Positions 1 through 7,962 of a DNA stretch of 27,599 nt are shown in pieces (position 1 is the first letter of the stretch; each line of letters opens with the position of its first letter). Below the pieces are notes generated by a model. It was not told the origin of the DNA. It ran no database searches and saw only the letters and a program-made list of their open reading frames with translations. The DNA comes from Verrucomicrobia bacterium UBA1200 (GTDB lineage: Bacteria; Verrucomicrobiota; Kiritimatiellia; RFP12; UBA1067): contig DBXY01000015.1 of the NCBI GenBank assembly GCA_002309765.1, positions 12,402 to 40,000 of the forward strand. The letters are read 5' to 3'. Position numbers and translations under genes: made by a program.

Positions 1-338
1 TCGATCTTGTCGTAGTTGGAGATGCGGTATGGGTTCTTGGGCGTATGGTAGCCGCTTGCCTTCTGGCGCGTACTCCAGCCGCGCTCATCCATGTCGCAGT
101 CCATCTCCACGAACGGCGTAAGATAGACTACATCAATTCCGGCGGATCTCACATGCTCCAACATCTCGGTGGCTGCCCGGAAATTGCCGTCGCGGGTGAA
201 GTTGCGCAACACCATCTGATAGACGACCGCGCGTTTCAGATACTCCGGGGTGGGACGCATCGCGCCATGCGCGATTCCGGTCGCTAACAATGCGACTGTG
301 AACAGCTTCAAACCGGTGATCTTCATAGGCTTATTCAT
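1..338 (-). CDS. Secreted GH13 alpha-amylase-family enzyme, N-terminal part (cut by window start)
   Basis: The reverse strand from the ATG at 338-336 gives 112 codons running off the window edge. Residues 1 to about 27 form a signal peptide: two Lys near the start, then a hydrophobic stretch ending in GIAHGA. The mature part begins PEYLKRAVVYQMVLRNFT and continues through AGIDVVYLTPFVEM, then GYHTPKNPYRISNYDKI. This is the entry strand and first beta-alpha units of the GH13 barrel, where the enzyme sets out 'V-Y-Q ... F' and 'YLTPF'. GH13 enzymes hydrolyse or transfer alpha-glucans. The catalytic Asp/Glu/Asp lie beyond the window. An AGAGGA ribosome site sits just upstream. It follows the DUF4091 gene by 59 bases on the same strand and is probably co-transcribed with it. 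Exact substrate cannot be told. Confidence 0.82.
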   Translation of the reverse strand, partial: MNKPMKITGLKLFTVALLATGIAHGAMRPTPEYLKRAVVYQMVLRNFTRDGNFRAATEMLEHVRSAGIDVVYLTPFVEMDCDMDERGWSTRQKASGYHTPKNPYRISNYDKI

Positions 339-397
339 TTCTTATCCTCTTTCGTTGAATAACGTTCGGTTACTGAAAAGCACAAGTTCTTTGGCGG

Positions 398-2107
398 TCA
401 ATTGTGCGGCGTTTCAAGGGCAAGGAGGATATCCCTGCGCACTTCGCGGTACAGCTTGCACGATGGATCGTAGTCGTCGAACCCCCGCGCGATGCGTTTC
501 ACCAAAGCGTCGGCCTTGTCCTTGTCGCGGCGGCGCAAGGCGGCGATCAAATCGGCGTCCTCCATACCTGCGCGCGTCGCTTCCAGACGGACGCTCGGCC
601 ACGGACCATCGGTTCCGGGATAGACGATGTGCGTGTCGCCCGGCGGGAGCGAATGACCGTCGTTCGATCCGCCCCATTTCTTGGGATAGGGTTCTTTGAA
701 CGGATCTTGCCCCTGGTTGCGCTGCCAGCGGTTGTAACCCCAGTGGAGGAATCCGTCGATATCCCACATCACCGCAACCCACGGGATGAGCGCCGGGCGC
801 AACAATTCTCCGTCCATCGTTCGGTTCATCCACTTCCCGCCGGGAATGCAGCAGGTGTAGCACCAGACGCGGTCGCCGAAGTTGGTTCGAAAATTGTCGT
901 ACTGTTCACGGTGCCGTTGGAAGGCGTCCACTTTCGGACACCACACATCCAACGCCCCGGCGAAAGAGGGCTCCTCCACGGCATCGACCGTTCGGATGCC
1001 GGGCATATAGCGGCGCACGATGCCGGAGGTGATCCGGTATTCGGCGACGTTTTTGCCGCCAGGTTCGTCGGCAACATGCTGATACCAACGGTCTTTTAGT
1101 CCTCGCGCATTGATCTCCTCCATGTAGGCGCGGGCCATTTTCGATAGGGCGAGTGCGCCGGGCACGGTGGTGGTGATGTTTGTGGTGAAGGAGGTTTTGA
1201 ACGCGGATGAACCCCAGCCACTCGTGAAACTGGCGAGGTGGGAACCTTCCAGATACCAAAGCCCGGCGCGGTTGTAGATGTCGAGGACGCGGGTGAAGCG
1301 TTCTTTGTTCAGGACCACGTTACCGGCTGCGTCCTTTTCAAACACGTCACGGACAAGCCCGACATTTTGGCGTCCGCGCGCGGCGAGCCGCACGTACTTC
1401 TCGATCATCGCCCAATGTTCATCGCTCCATTTCTTCAACCCGTGCGAGTCGGCCATACTGCCGAAGTCCATCCAGTTGGTGTACTTGAAACTGTCCTTGC
1501 CGACCGGCGGCAACGCGACGGCGTGGATGTTTACCGTGAGCGGCAGTTCACGTGTGATCCCGCCCTGCGCGACGCGGATCCGGATCGGGAACCGCCGCAT
1601 CGACCCCTCCGCGGCGCGATCAAGCCGGAAGCGCAACGCCTCCGTTTCGGCTGGCGATGGGATGGTCGCCGCCGTCCCGAGCGCGGCACCATCAGGGTGC
1701 AGCGCGACCCTTGTGACGGGTAGGGGTTCCAGCACATCAAAAACCTCGAACGGGGCGCGACGCGCCACATGCGGGTTATCACCCGGATTCTTTTCAAGGA
1801 AGCCGCGCATGCCGGTGTTGCGCTTCACCGGCACCGCCCGCATCCGGTACCATTCGCCCTCGGAGTATGACGCGGAGATCGTGAGCTGATCGTCGGGCGT
1901 CAGACCGTTGATCAGGACATTGATGTCGATCACGCCATTTGACGGGACATCAATCTCGTCCATGCGTTCCACGGCCTCCGTTTTAGAGTCGGCGTACAGC
2001 CACGCGAGCGGATCGGTCAAGACCGCTTTAAAATTTGCGTCCGTTGGCGCGGCGGACGCCGCAATCGCCACCGCCAGCAACTGACATGCCATGCTGATGA
2101 ACTTCAT
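398..2107 (-). CDS. Secreted DUF4091 / GH123-like glycoside hydrolase
   Basis: 569 residues. Residues 1-19 are a signal peptide ending AIAASA. An N-terminal beta-sandwich region (about 20-200) precedes a catalytic-type barrel with WMDFGSMADSHGL, then HVADEPGGKN near residue 345. There an Asp-Glu pair occupies the place of the GH123/DUF4091 acid pair. Later come WVAVMWDIDGFLHWGYNRW and a C-terminal helical part with RLEATRAGMEDADLI, typical of DUF4091 proteins. GH123 members cleave N-acetylgalactosaminides, but many DUF4091 proteins have no known substrate. So 'host or plant glycan hydrolase' is inference. It heads a minus-strand unit with the GH13 gene and has its own promoter and LacI-type operator upstream. 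Length is normal for the family. Confidence 0.8.
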   Translation of the reverse strand: MKFISMACQLLAVAIAASAAPTDANFKAVLTDPLAWLYADSKTEAVERMDEIDVPSNGVIDINVLINGLTPDDQLTISASYSEGEWYRMRAVPVKRNTGMRGFLEKNPGDNPHVARRAPFEVFDVLEPLPVTRVALHPDGAALGTAATIPSPAETEALRFRLDRAAEGSMRRFPIRIRVAQGGITRELPLTVNIHAVALPPVGKDSFKYTNWMDFGSMADSHGLKKWSDEHWAMIEKYVRLAARGRQNVGLVRDVFEKDAAGNVVLNKERFTRVLDIYNRAGLWYLEGSHLASFTSGWGSSAFKTSFTTNITTTVPGALALSKMARAYMEEINARGLKDRWYQHVADEPGGKNVAEYRITSGIVRRYMPGIRTVDAVEEPSFAGALDVWCPKVDAFQRHREQYDNFRTNFGDRVWCYTCCIPGGKWMNRTMDGELLRPALIPWVAVMWDIDGFLHWGYNRWQRNQGQDPFKEPYPKKWGGSNDGHSLPPGDTHIVYPGTDGPWPSVRLEATRAGMEDADLIAALRRRDKDKADALVKRIARGFDDYDPSCKLYREVRRDILLALETPHN

Positions 2108-2123
2108 AATTCACAAATCCTTA

Positions 2124-2133
2124 TAAGCGCTTA
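2124..2133. promoter_or_regulatory. LacI/GalR-family operator palindrome
   Basis: The sequence TAAGCGCTTA is a perfect 10-base palindrome containing AAGCGCTT, the classic core of LacI/GalR/CcpA-family sites. It lies 17 bases before the start codon of the DUF4091 gene and about 20 bases downstream of the inferred start of transcription. That position suits repression of the glycosidase pair by a sugar-responsive regulator. No such regulator is in the window. Confidence 0.6.
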
Positions 2134-2161
2134 CCACATTAAACCGATTGAAGTGATAAGT

Positions 2162-2191
2162 AACATACCACAACCACTTGTCCCAAGTCAA
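2162..2191 (-). promoter_or_regulatory. Promoter of the DUF4091-GH13 unit
   Basis: Read on the minus strand, TTGACT (2191-2186) is followed after 18 bases by TATGTT (2167-2162), a fair sigma70-type pair. It would start transcription near 2155, giving a leader of about 48 bases that holds the AAGCGCTT operator. Confidence 0.5.
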
Positions 2192-2271
2192 TGTGAAACG
2201 GTTCCGTGCCGTTTTCCAACCGCCCTGCGCACGGTGCAAATTTGTGCTTTTCTTTTACAGGGCGGATAAGG

Positions 2272-2277
2272 TATAAT
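2272..2277 (+). promoter_or_regulatory. Probable -10 box for the rdgC-nadB-trkH run
   Basis: A perfect TATAAT lies here with no convincing -35 box at 17 bases (TTTCTT). It is the only good -10 in the 280-base divergent region between the DUF4091 and rdgC genes. It would start a leader of about 105 bases that contains a 14-codon reading frame. Confidence 0.4.
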
Positions 2278-2331
2278 TTTTAACCAGTTCGGGCGCAAAA
2301 GGTGGTGCGCCGTGACCAAGGAAGGTTTTTC

Positions 2332-2376
2332 ATGATTTTGTCCCGTCGTGGATTTATGGACGCCGGGTGGTGCTGA
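2332..2376 (+). CDS. Possible 14-codon upstream leader peptide
   Basis: ATG at 2332 follows AAGGAAGG, a strong ribosome site, by about 7 bases. The frame is 14 codons (MILSRRGFMDAGWC) and stops at 2374-2376, only 13 bases before the rdgC start and just before the rdgC ribosome site. It may couple or tune translation of rdgC. Chance is not excluded. Confidence 0.3.
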   Translation: MILSRRGFMDAGWC

Positions 2377-2389
2377 ACGGAGGCGTTTT

Positions 2390-3508
2390 ATGGCATTTGA
2401 CACCGGGAGACCGTCATTCCGTCTGTTTTATCTGCAGCAACAATACGATTCTAGTCTGGTGGAGGAGTTCGCCAAGCATGCCGTGCAACCGCTTTCCACC
2501 ATTAAAACCGAGCCAATCACCGGCTGGGTGACCGGACGGCATTTGCTGGACCGCAATATTACCGACGAGCGGTGCGTGATCGGTCCGTATCTTCATCTGC
2601 AGTTGCTGAAGGCCGAGAAAAAGATTCCCGGCTCGCTGTTGACCGCGCATCGCAAGATGGAGGAAGAGGTCGAGATGAAGGCCCGCGAGGTCCACACCCT
2701 CTCCCGCAAAGCGAAGGCCGAGGTTAAGCAGCGGGTGATTGCCTCGCTGATGCCGCAAATGCCGCCGACGCTGAGCGGTATTCCGGTAGTGGTGGACTTC
2801 CGCAATGACCGGCTTGTGGCGGGCGCGCTAAGCGACCAGCAGATCGACCGGCTCTCCCCGGCGTTCAAAGAAGTCGCAGGAACGATGCCGATTTTGGTTA
2901 CCGCCTCCACCGCCGCCATGAAACGCAAACAGGTTAACGTGCGGGATTTGGAAGGGGTAAGCTTTTCACCCGACCCTAATGTCGAACCGCCGGTGGAATG
3001 TACCTTAGGGATGGATTTCTTCACTTGGCTGTGGTTCAATTGGGAGGTCAACGGTTCGGTATTCCATTTGCCGAACGGCCACGAGGCGGGGTATATGTTG
3101 GAAGGTCCGGTAACCTTTTTCCGCGACGGCGAGGGGGCGCACGAGGCGTTGCTACGCAACGGTCAGCCGCTGGACGGCGACGAGGCGATGGTGGCGCTGT
3201 TTTGCGGCAAGAAGCTGAAACGCGCCAAGTTCGTGCTGGCGGTGGACAAGGAAGCCATCTCCGCCACCGTGGACGCGGATTTCTCTTTCCGTTCCGTGAA
3301 ACTGCCAAAGAGCGAGATGGAGGAGGAAGAGGGGCAGTTCGAAGAGCGGATGATGAAGATCGAGCTGTTCTGCGATGCTTGGTTTACCCTTTTTGACCGG
3401 TTTTTGGATTTGAGGACGGACGCGAAAGCATGGAACCGGACTTTGGGCGCGATGCGCGAATGGATCGCCAAAGGTGTGGCGGGGTCTACGGTCTCTGACC
3501 CGGCCTAA
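2390..3508 (+). CDS. rdgC: RdgC-family recombination-associated protein
   Basis: 372 residues from the ATG at 2390, chosen because GGAGG ends 6 bases before it. The GTG at 2348 has no ribosome site. The family pattern is visible in order: ITGWVTGRHLL, then CVIGPYLHLQLLKAEKKIPGSLL, a basic helix ending SRKAKAEVKQRVIASLMPQMPP, then IPVVVDFRNDRL. This matches the RdgC layout (W near the start, K-K-I-P, 'L-s-r-k-x-k-x-E-i-K-x-x-V', 'L-l-P'). RdgC forms a DNA-binding ring that limits RecA loading in proteobacteria. The role in this phylum is unknown. The C-terminal part, with an acidic EMEEEEGQFEE stretch, is less conserved. It is followed after 17 bases by an exported protein and then nadB, with no functional link evident. 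Confidence 0.72.
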   Translation: MAFDTGRPSFRLFYLQQQYDSSLVEEFAKHAVQPLSTIKTEPITGWVTGRHLLDRNITDERCVIGPYLHLQLLKAEKKIPGSLLTAHRKMEEEVEMKAREVHTLSRKAKAEVKQRVIASLMPQMPPTLSGIPVVVDFRNDRLVAGALSDQQIDRLSPAFKEVAGTMPILVTASTAAMKRKQVNVRDLEGVSFSPDPNVEPPVECTLGMDFFTWLWFNWEVNGSVFHLPNGHEAGYMLEGPVTFFRDGEGAHEALLRNGQPLDGDEAMVALFCGKKLKRAKFVLAVDKEAISATVDADFSFRSVKLPKSEMEEEEGQFEERMMKIELFCDAWFTLFDRFLDLRTDAKAWNRTLGAMREWIAKGVAGSTVSDPA

Positions 3509-3525
3509 CGATTGCGGGGTGCGGC

Positions 3526-6324
3526 ATGGGCGGATATCGTAAAAATTGGCTAAGTTTTGTCCGAGGGTTGTTGGTTGCGGCGGCGTTTTCCGCGGCGGCG
3601 GCTTTCGGTTACGATGCCAATTCGCTCTTGCCGGCTTGGGCGTCGTATGTGGGAAGCGTTTTTTCCGACGGTGACGAGGTAACTGCGGTAGCCGCCGGCA
3701 ACGGCGCGGTCTATGCCGCCGGTTCGCTTGGACTGGGAGTGTTGGAAAACGACGACGGGATCGATTTTTCCAGTTTAGGCGGACGGGACGGTTTCGTGAT
3801 CCGTACCGATTCCGACGGGGTGTTGCAGTGGGCCGCCGCGCTGGGCGATTTGTACCTTGACCGAATGTGCGGATTGGCGGTAGACGCTGACGAATGCGTT
3901 TATGCGGTGGGGCGTTGCCAGACCACCCGCGCCGACCGATCCGCCACCTACGGGTTCATATCCAAGCTGGACGGTACTACCGGTGAACAGAGTTGGCAAT
4001 GGTCGATGCTGGGGCAGTGGGGTTCGACCAATTCGCTGAACGCGGTGTGCGTGGCGGCGGACGGCGCGGTTTACGCGGTCGGTCACGCTTCAGCGGCGAA
4101 TCTCGCTTGCAACGTCACCGCCGCGACCATTCGCGGGGTGGATTACGGTTTGCAACCTCGCGGCGGCGTGGATGCGGTGGCGATGAAGTTTTCGTCTTCC
4201 GGTGAGCTGCTATGGTTGCGTTACATCGGCGGCTTGGGTTGGGATTCCGCCACCGCTTGCGCGGTTTGCGCTGATGGCGGGTTGGTGCTGGGAGGAGAAA
4301 CCTACACTGCGGGCGGTTGGACCAACATCGGTTCCGACACCCAGTCCGCTTTATACAAATCCGGATTCATCACCAAGCTTACTGCCGACGGTGAACATCT
4401 CTGGACCAGTTATCTCGCCGGCGCGGATGCAGTGTCCGTTTCGGCGCTGACAGCCGACAGTTCATCGCAATACGGCACGATTTACGTGGGCGGGGTTACC
4501 GCCTCCAGCACTTTCCTGATGATTAACTCGGTGCGTTTCCGTAACGGTTTCGGCGGCGGGACGGACGGTTTTCTGCTGCGGTTGAGTGAGACCGAATCCG
4601 CTTTTTCGGTGGACTGGGGGCGGCTGATCGGCGGCGCTGGCAATGACTCCGTGTCTGCGGTTGTTATCGGTCGGGAAGGCCAGGTGGCGGTGGGCGGCAC
4701 CGTCTCCAGCGAGGTCGCCGTTTCCACCGATGACGGCAGTGCGTTTTCCGGCGGGAAAGACGGATTCGCCGCGTTTTTCCCCTCCAACGGATTGGCGCAC
4801 GTGTGGTGGAGTTACCAGGGCGGGAATGATAGCGACTCAACGCTTGCGCTCGATTTTTCCTCGGCGGGACTGTTGACCGGCGGTGTCACCAAATCCAAAA
4901 ACTGGGTCCAGGGCGGTTTTAAGGACGACTGGGAGGATGATGACTTTTCCACTGGGTCGGAGATGGGTTACATCAAAGTGTGGGCGCCGCCGATGCCGCC
5001 GTCTTTTTCAAGCGATTTGCAGGATCTTACGGTGATGGACGGCGAGTCGGCCGTGCTCTCGATGGTGCTTTCCGGCACCCAGCCGTTGAGTTATTTCTGG
5101 TATTGGAATGATGTGTTCTATCCCGACGCGACGGGCAATTCACTGACGATCGCGACGGCTACCGACAATCTGGACGGCAGTACGTTTTATTGCGTGGTAA
5201 CAAACGGGGTGGGTTCCGTCACCAGCCAAGTGGTTACCCTTACCGTGACCAACCGGCCGCCGGTGGTTGTGGCGGACGTAGAAAGCGTTACGGTGGTGGA
5301 GTTGCAGGATGCCAGTTTCGAGTTTTCCGTTGATGGCGGCAGCGCCCCGCTGTATTACACTTGGTATCGTAACGGAGAACCAATCGCGGACGCTGACGGT
5401 CCGGAATACTCCATAAACAGCGTTTTGCTTCAGGACAACGGTTCGCTGTTTTACTGCGTATGTTCCAACCAATCCGGGGTTGTCACCAGTTCCGAAGTAC
5501 TGTTGACGGTCAACCAGCGTCCGTTAGGCCAGTTGACGGTAAATCTGACCCCTGCCGATTGCGGCGGCGCGTGGAGTGTGGATTGCGGTCACACGTGGAA
5601 CGGATCCGGTGCCACCGTTTCGCTGGAGGATGGCCGCTACAATGTCATCTTCAAATCGGTGGACGGTTATGCCGCGCCGGAACCGATTATCGGGGTTTCG
5701 ATGTCTCGCGGGGTGGAACGTACCGAGTCTGCCGAGTACTATTCCACCACTGCGGTTGAGGCGTTGCGGGTGGTGAGCGGCAACACCATAACGCTTTACT
5801 TCAATCCGCCGGAGGGAACCAGACGCTGGTTAGGATCGGAAATGGTTGCGGACGGGTTGAACGTAACTTCGTTGGTCGGTAGCGGTGCTGAATGGGATCC
5901 CGAATATCGTGAAATCGTGCTGAACGCCCGTGGTGAGACGCCGGTAACCATCACATACACCGTTAGCGGTCCTGACGGCGTTTACGATTTGGCTGGCGAG
6001 GTGAACTTTGGCAGCGGTTATCAGAACATCATTGGCGCGGAGACGCTGACCCTCGGCGGGGAAGGGGTGCGGATAATTCCGCCGCCCGATATTTTGTCCG
6101 TCTCCCGCGTCGGCGACGCGGAATGGAGGATCCGTTTCGTTTCGATTAAGGACGCGGTTTACACGGTGCAGAGTTGCGAGTCCGCCGGGGTGGATTATTG
6201 GCATCCGGTGACCTCGGTCAACGGCGTTGCGGGAGAAACCGAAGTTGTTGTGCCGGGCGGCCCGATCCGGCTCTTTTACCGGGTTTCGGCATCTGGGGCC
6301 TTTGCGGATAATGGCGGGGATTAG
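3526..6324 (+). CDS. Large exported SBBP-repeat / Ig-like domain protein
   Basis: 932 residues. Residues 1-28 form a signal peptide with an Ala-rich core (LLVAAAFSAAAAFG). About 35-470 hold repeated beta-propeller-like units of the SBBP type. Each has an AVYAVG-like strand, then GGxDG(F/V) and K(F/L)xxxGExLW, for example 'GGVDAVAMKFSSSGELLWLRY' (positions about 4165-4225). About 490-675 hold two Ig-like domains with paired Cys (SGTQPLSYFWYW...FYCVVTNGVGSV and GSAPLYYTWYRNG...FYCVCSNQSG). The C-terminal 250 residues are beta-rich with no catalytic motif. It is probably surface-bound or secreted and adhesive. It ends 3 bases before nadB. The start at 3526 has only a weak ribosome site, so it may rely on coupling to rdgC. 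Confidence 0.8.
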   Translation: MGGYRKNWLSFVRGLLVAAAFSAAAAFGYDANSLLPAWASYVGSVFSDGDEVTAVAAGNGAVYAAGSLGLGVLENDDGIDFSSLGGRDGFVIRTDSDGVLQWAAALGDLYLDRMCGLAVDADECVYAVGRCQTTRADRSATYGFISKLDGTTGEQSWQWSMLGQWGSTNSLNAVCVAADGAVYAVGHASAANLACNVTAATIRGVDYGLQPRGGVDAVAMKFSSSGELLWLRYIGGLGWDSATACAVCADGGLVLGGETYTAGGWTNIGSDTQSALYKSGFITKLTADGEHLWTSYLAGADAVSVSALTADSSSQYGTIYVGGVTASSTFLMINSVRFRNGFGGGTDGFLLRLSETESAFSVDWGRLIGGAGNDSVSAVVIGREGQVAVGGTVSSEVAVSTDDGSAFSGGKDGFAAFFPSNGLAHVWWSYQGGNDSDSTLALDFSSAGLLTGGVTKSKNWVQGGFKDDWEDDDFSTGSEMGYIKVWAPPMPPSFSSDLQDLTVMDGESAVLSMVLSGTQPLSYFWYWNDVFYPDATGNSLTIATATDNLDGSTFYCVVTNGVGSVTSQVVTLTVTNRPPVVVADVESVTVVELQDASFEFSVDGGSAPLYYTWYRNGEPIADADGPEYSINSVLLQDNGSLFYCVCSNQSGVVTSSEVLLTVNQRPLGQLTVNLTPADCGGAWSVDCGHTWNGSGATVSLEDGRYNVIFKSVDGYAAPEPIIGVSMSRGVERTESAEYYSTTAVEALRVVSGNTITLYFNPPEGTRRWLGSEMVADGLNVTSLVGSGAEWDPEYREIVLNARGETPVTITYTVSGPDGVYDLAGEVNFGSGYQNIIGAETLTLGGEGVRIIPPPDILSVSRVGDAEWRIRFVSIKDAVYTVQSCESAGVDYWHPVTSVNGVAGETEVVVPGGPIRLFYRVSASGAFADNGGD

Positions 6325-6327
6325 GAA

Positions 6328-7926
6328 ATGCGAATAGCGTCTTGCGATTATTTTGTGGTGGGAAGCGGCATTGCCGGTCTGATGAGCGCGCTTTATTTGG
6401 CGCCCCACGGACGGGTGCTGCTGGTCACCAAAAAGAAGCTTGATGACTGCAACACCAATCGTGCCCAAGGCGGCATTGCCTGTGTAATGGAACCGGGCGA
6501 CAGTTTTGAGCAGCACGTGCGCGACACCTTGATTGCCGGCGCGGGTTTGTGCAACGAGGCGGTGGTTCGCCAAATCGTATCCGACGGCCCGGCCCGCATT
6601 GCGGATTTGGAACGGCTTGGTGTGTGTTTCAATCCCCGTACCGACGGTACGCCGGGTTACGACCTTGGCCGCGAGGGCGGCCATTCGCAGCGCCGCATCC
6701 TTCACGCCGGCGACATCACCGGTCAACGGGTGGAGGCGGTGCTGGTTGAACAGGTGCGCAGCAACTCGAACATCCGCGTGAGCGAAGATTCGATGGTGAT
6801 TGATCTCATCACCTCCCATTTCTTGAAGCTTCCCGGCGAGAACCGTTGTTTCGGTGCCTACGTGCTGGACACGGTGTCCGGTGAGATTTATGCCGTTCGT
6901 TCGCCGCACACGATTCTGGCCACCGGCGGCGCCGGCAAGGTGTATCTCTACACCTGCAATCCCGATATCGCCACTGGCGACGGCATCGCCTTGGCGTGGC
7001 GCGCGGGCGCGAAAATCGCCAATATGGAGTTTATCCAGTTCCATCCTACTTGCCTTTACCATCCCCAGGCCAAACGCTTTCTGATCAGCGAGGCGGTGCG
7101 CGGCGAGGGCGCGGAGCTGGTCGATCCGGACGGTCGTCCGTTCATGAAGAAATACGACGAGCGCGGGGCGCTGGCGCCGCGTGACGTTGTGGCCCGAGCC
7201 ATCGACTCCGAGATGAAGCGCACCGGTGCGCCATATTGCTGTCTGGACATCCGCCACAAAGGCAAGACATTTCTTAAGGAACGTTTTCCGAACATTTACG
7301 ACACCTGTCTCAAGTTCGGCATCGACATGGCAACCGACCTGATCCCGATCGTTCCGTCGGCGCACTACTGTTGCGGCGGCATTCAGGCCACGGTGGCGGG
7401 TGAAACCTCGCTGCCCGGACTTTCCGCGGTCGGCGAAACCGCCTGTACTGGTCTCCACGGTGCGAACCGTCTGGCGAGCAATTCCCTGCTTGAGGCGCTG
7501 GTGGCGGCTTACGGAAATGCCGAGCGGATTGTCGGGGACAAATCCCCGTTGCCCGACCATCTTAACATTCCGGATTGGCAGTACGGCACGGCGGTGGCGC
7601 AGGATGAGTATGTGCTGATCGCGCACAACTGGCAGGAAGTGCGTTCCTGTATGTGGGACTACGTTGGTATCGTGCGTACCAACAAACGGCTCGCGCGCGC
7701 TAGGAACCGGATTGCCAACCTTCGTAAGGAAATCCGCGAGTATTACTTCGACTATCTCGTCACCCCGGACACGCTTGAACTTCGCAACATTGCTTTGGTG
7801 GGGGAGTTGATTATCAAGAGCGCGATGCGTCGGCATGAATCGCGCGGGCTCCACTACACGCTGGATTATCCCGAAACCCGCCGAATCCCCCACGACACGG
7901 TTTTGGTGCGTGGTAGCCATTTCTAA
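6328..7926 (+). CDS. nadB: L-aspartate oxidase
   Basis: 532 residues, normal for the family. It oxidises L-aspartate to iminoaspartate with FAD, the first step of NAD synthesis. Iminoaspartate then goes to quinolinate synthase NadA, not in the window. Visible are the FAD dinucleotide fold (VVGSGIAGLMSALYLA, residues 9-24), the nearby CNTNRAQGGIACV loop, the substrate region REGGHSQRRILHAGDITG, the middle FAD strand HTILATGGAGKVY, EFIQFHPTCLY, and the C-terminal GETACTGLHGANRLASNSLLE that closes the flavin site. A ribosome-like TTAGGA precedes the ATG. It lies 3 bases after the exported SBBP protein and 36 before trkH, in the same direction. The long antisense frame over it is a shadow. Confidence 0.96.
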   Translation: MRIASCDYFVVGSGIAGLMSALYLAPHGRVLLVTKKKLDDCNTNRAQGGIACVMEPGDSFEQHVRDTLIAGAGLCNEAVVRQIVSDGPARIADLERLGVCFNPRTDGTPGYDLGREGGHSQRRILHAGDITGQRVEAVLVEQVRSNSNIRVSEDSMVIDLITSHFLKLPGENRCFGAYVLDTVSGEIYAVRSPHTILATGGAGKVYLYTCNPDIATGDGIALAWRAGAKIANMEFIQFHPTCLYHPQAKRFLISEAVRGEGAELVDPDGRPFMKKYDERGALAPRDVVARAIDSEMKRTGAPYCCLDIRHKGKTFLKERFPNIYDTCLKFGIDMATDLIPIVPSAHYCCGGIQATVAGETSLPGLSAVGETACTGLHGANRLASNSLLEALVAAYGNAERIVGDKSPLPDHLNIPDWQYGTAVAQDEYVLIAHNWQEVRSCMWDYVGIVRTNKRLARARNRIANLRKEIREYYFDYLVTPDTLELRNIALVGELIIKSAMRRHESRGLHYTLDYPETRRIPHDTVLVRGSHF

Positions 7927-7962
7927 CGCAACTTCTAACGTGATTTTTTGAGGAGGATTGTC

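Noticed and set aside
404..1889. Several long plus-strand frames opposite the DUF4091 gene
   Set aside because: The minus-strand protein has a signal peptide and family motifs. The plus-strand frames have none.
5830..7920. 696-codon open frame on the minus strand
   Set aside because: It lies opposite the clearly conserved nadB and the end of the SBBP gene. Its composition (His, Arg, Val-rich) is that of an antisense shadow of G+C-rich coding sequence, and no ribosome site or family motif is seen.
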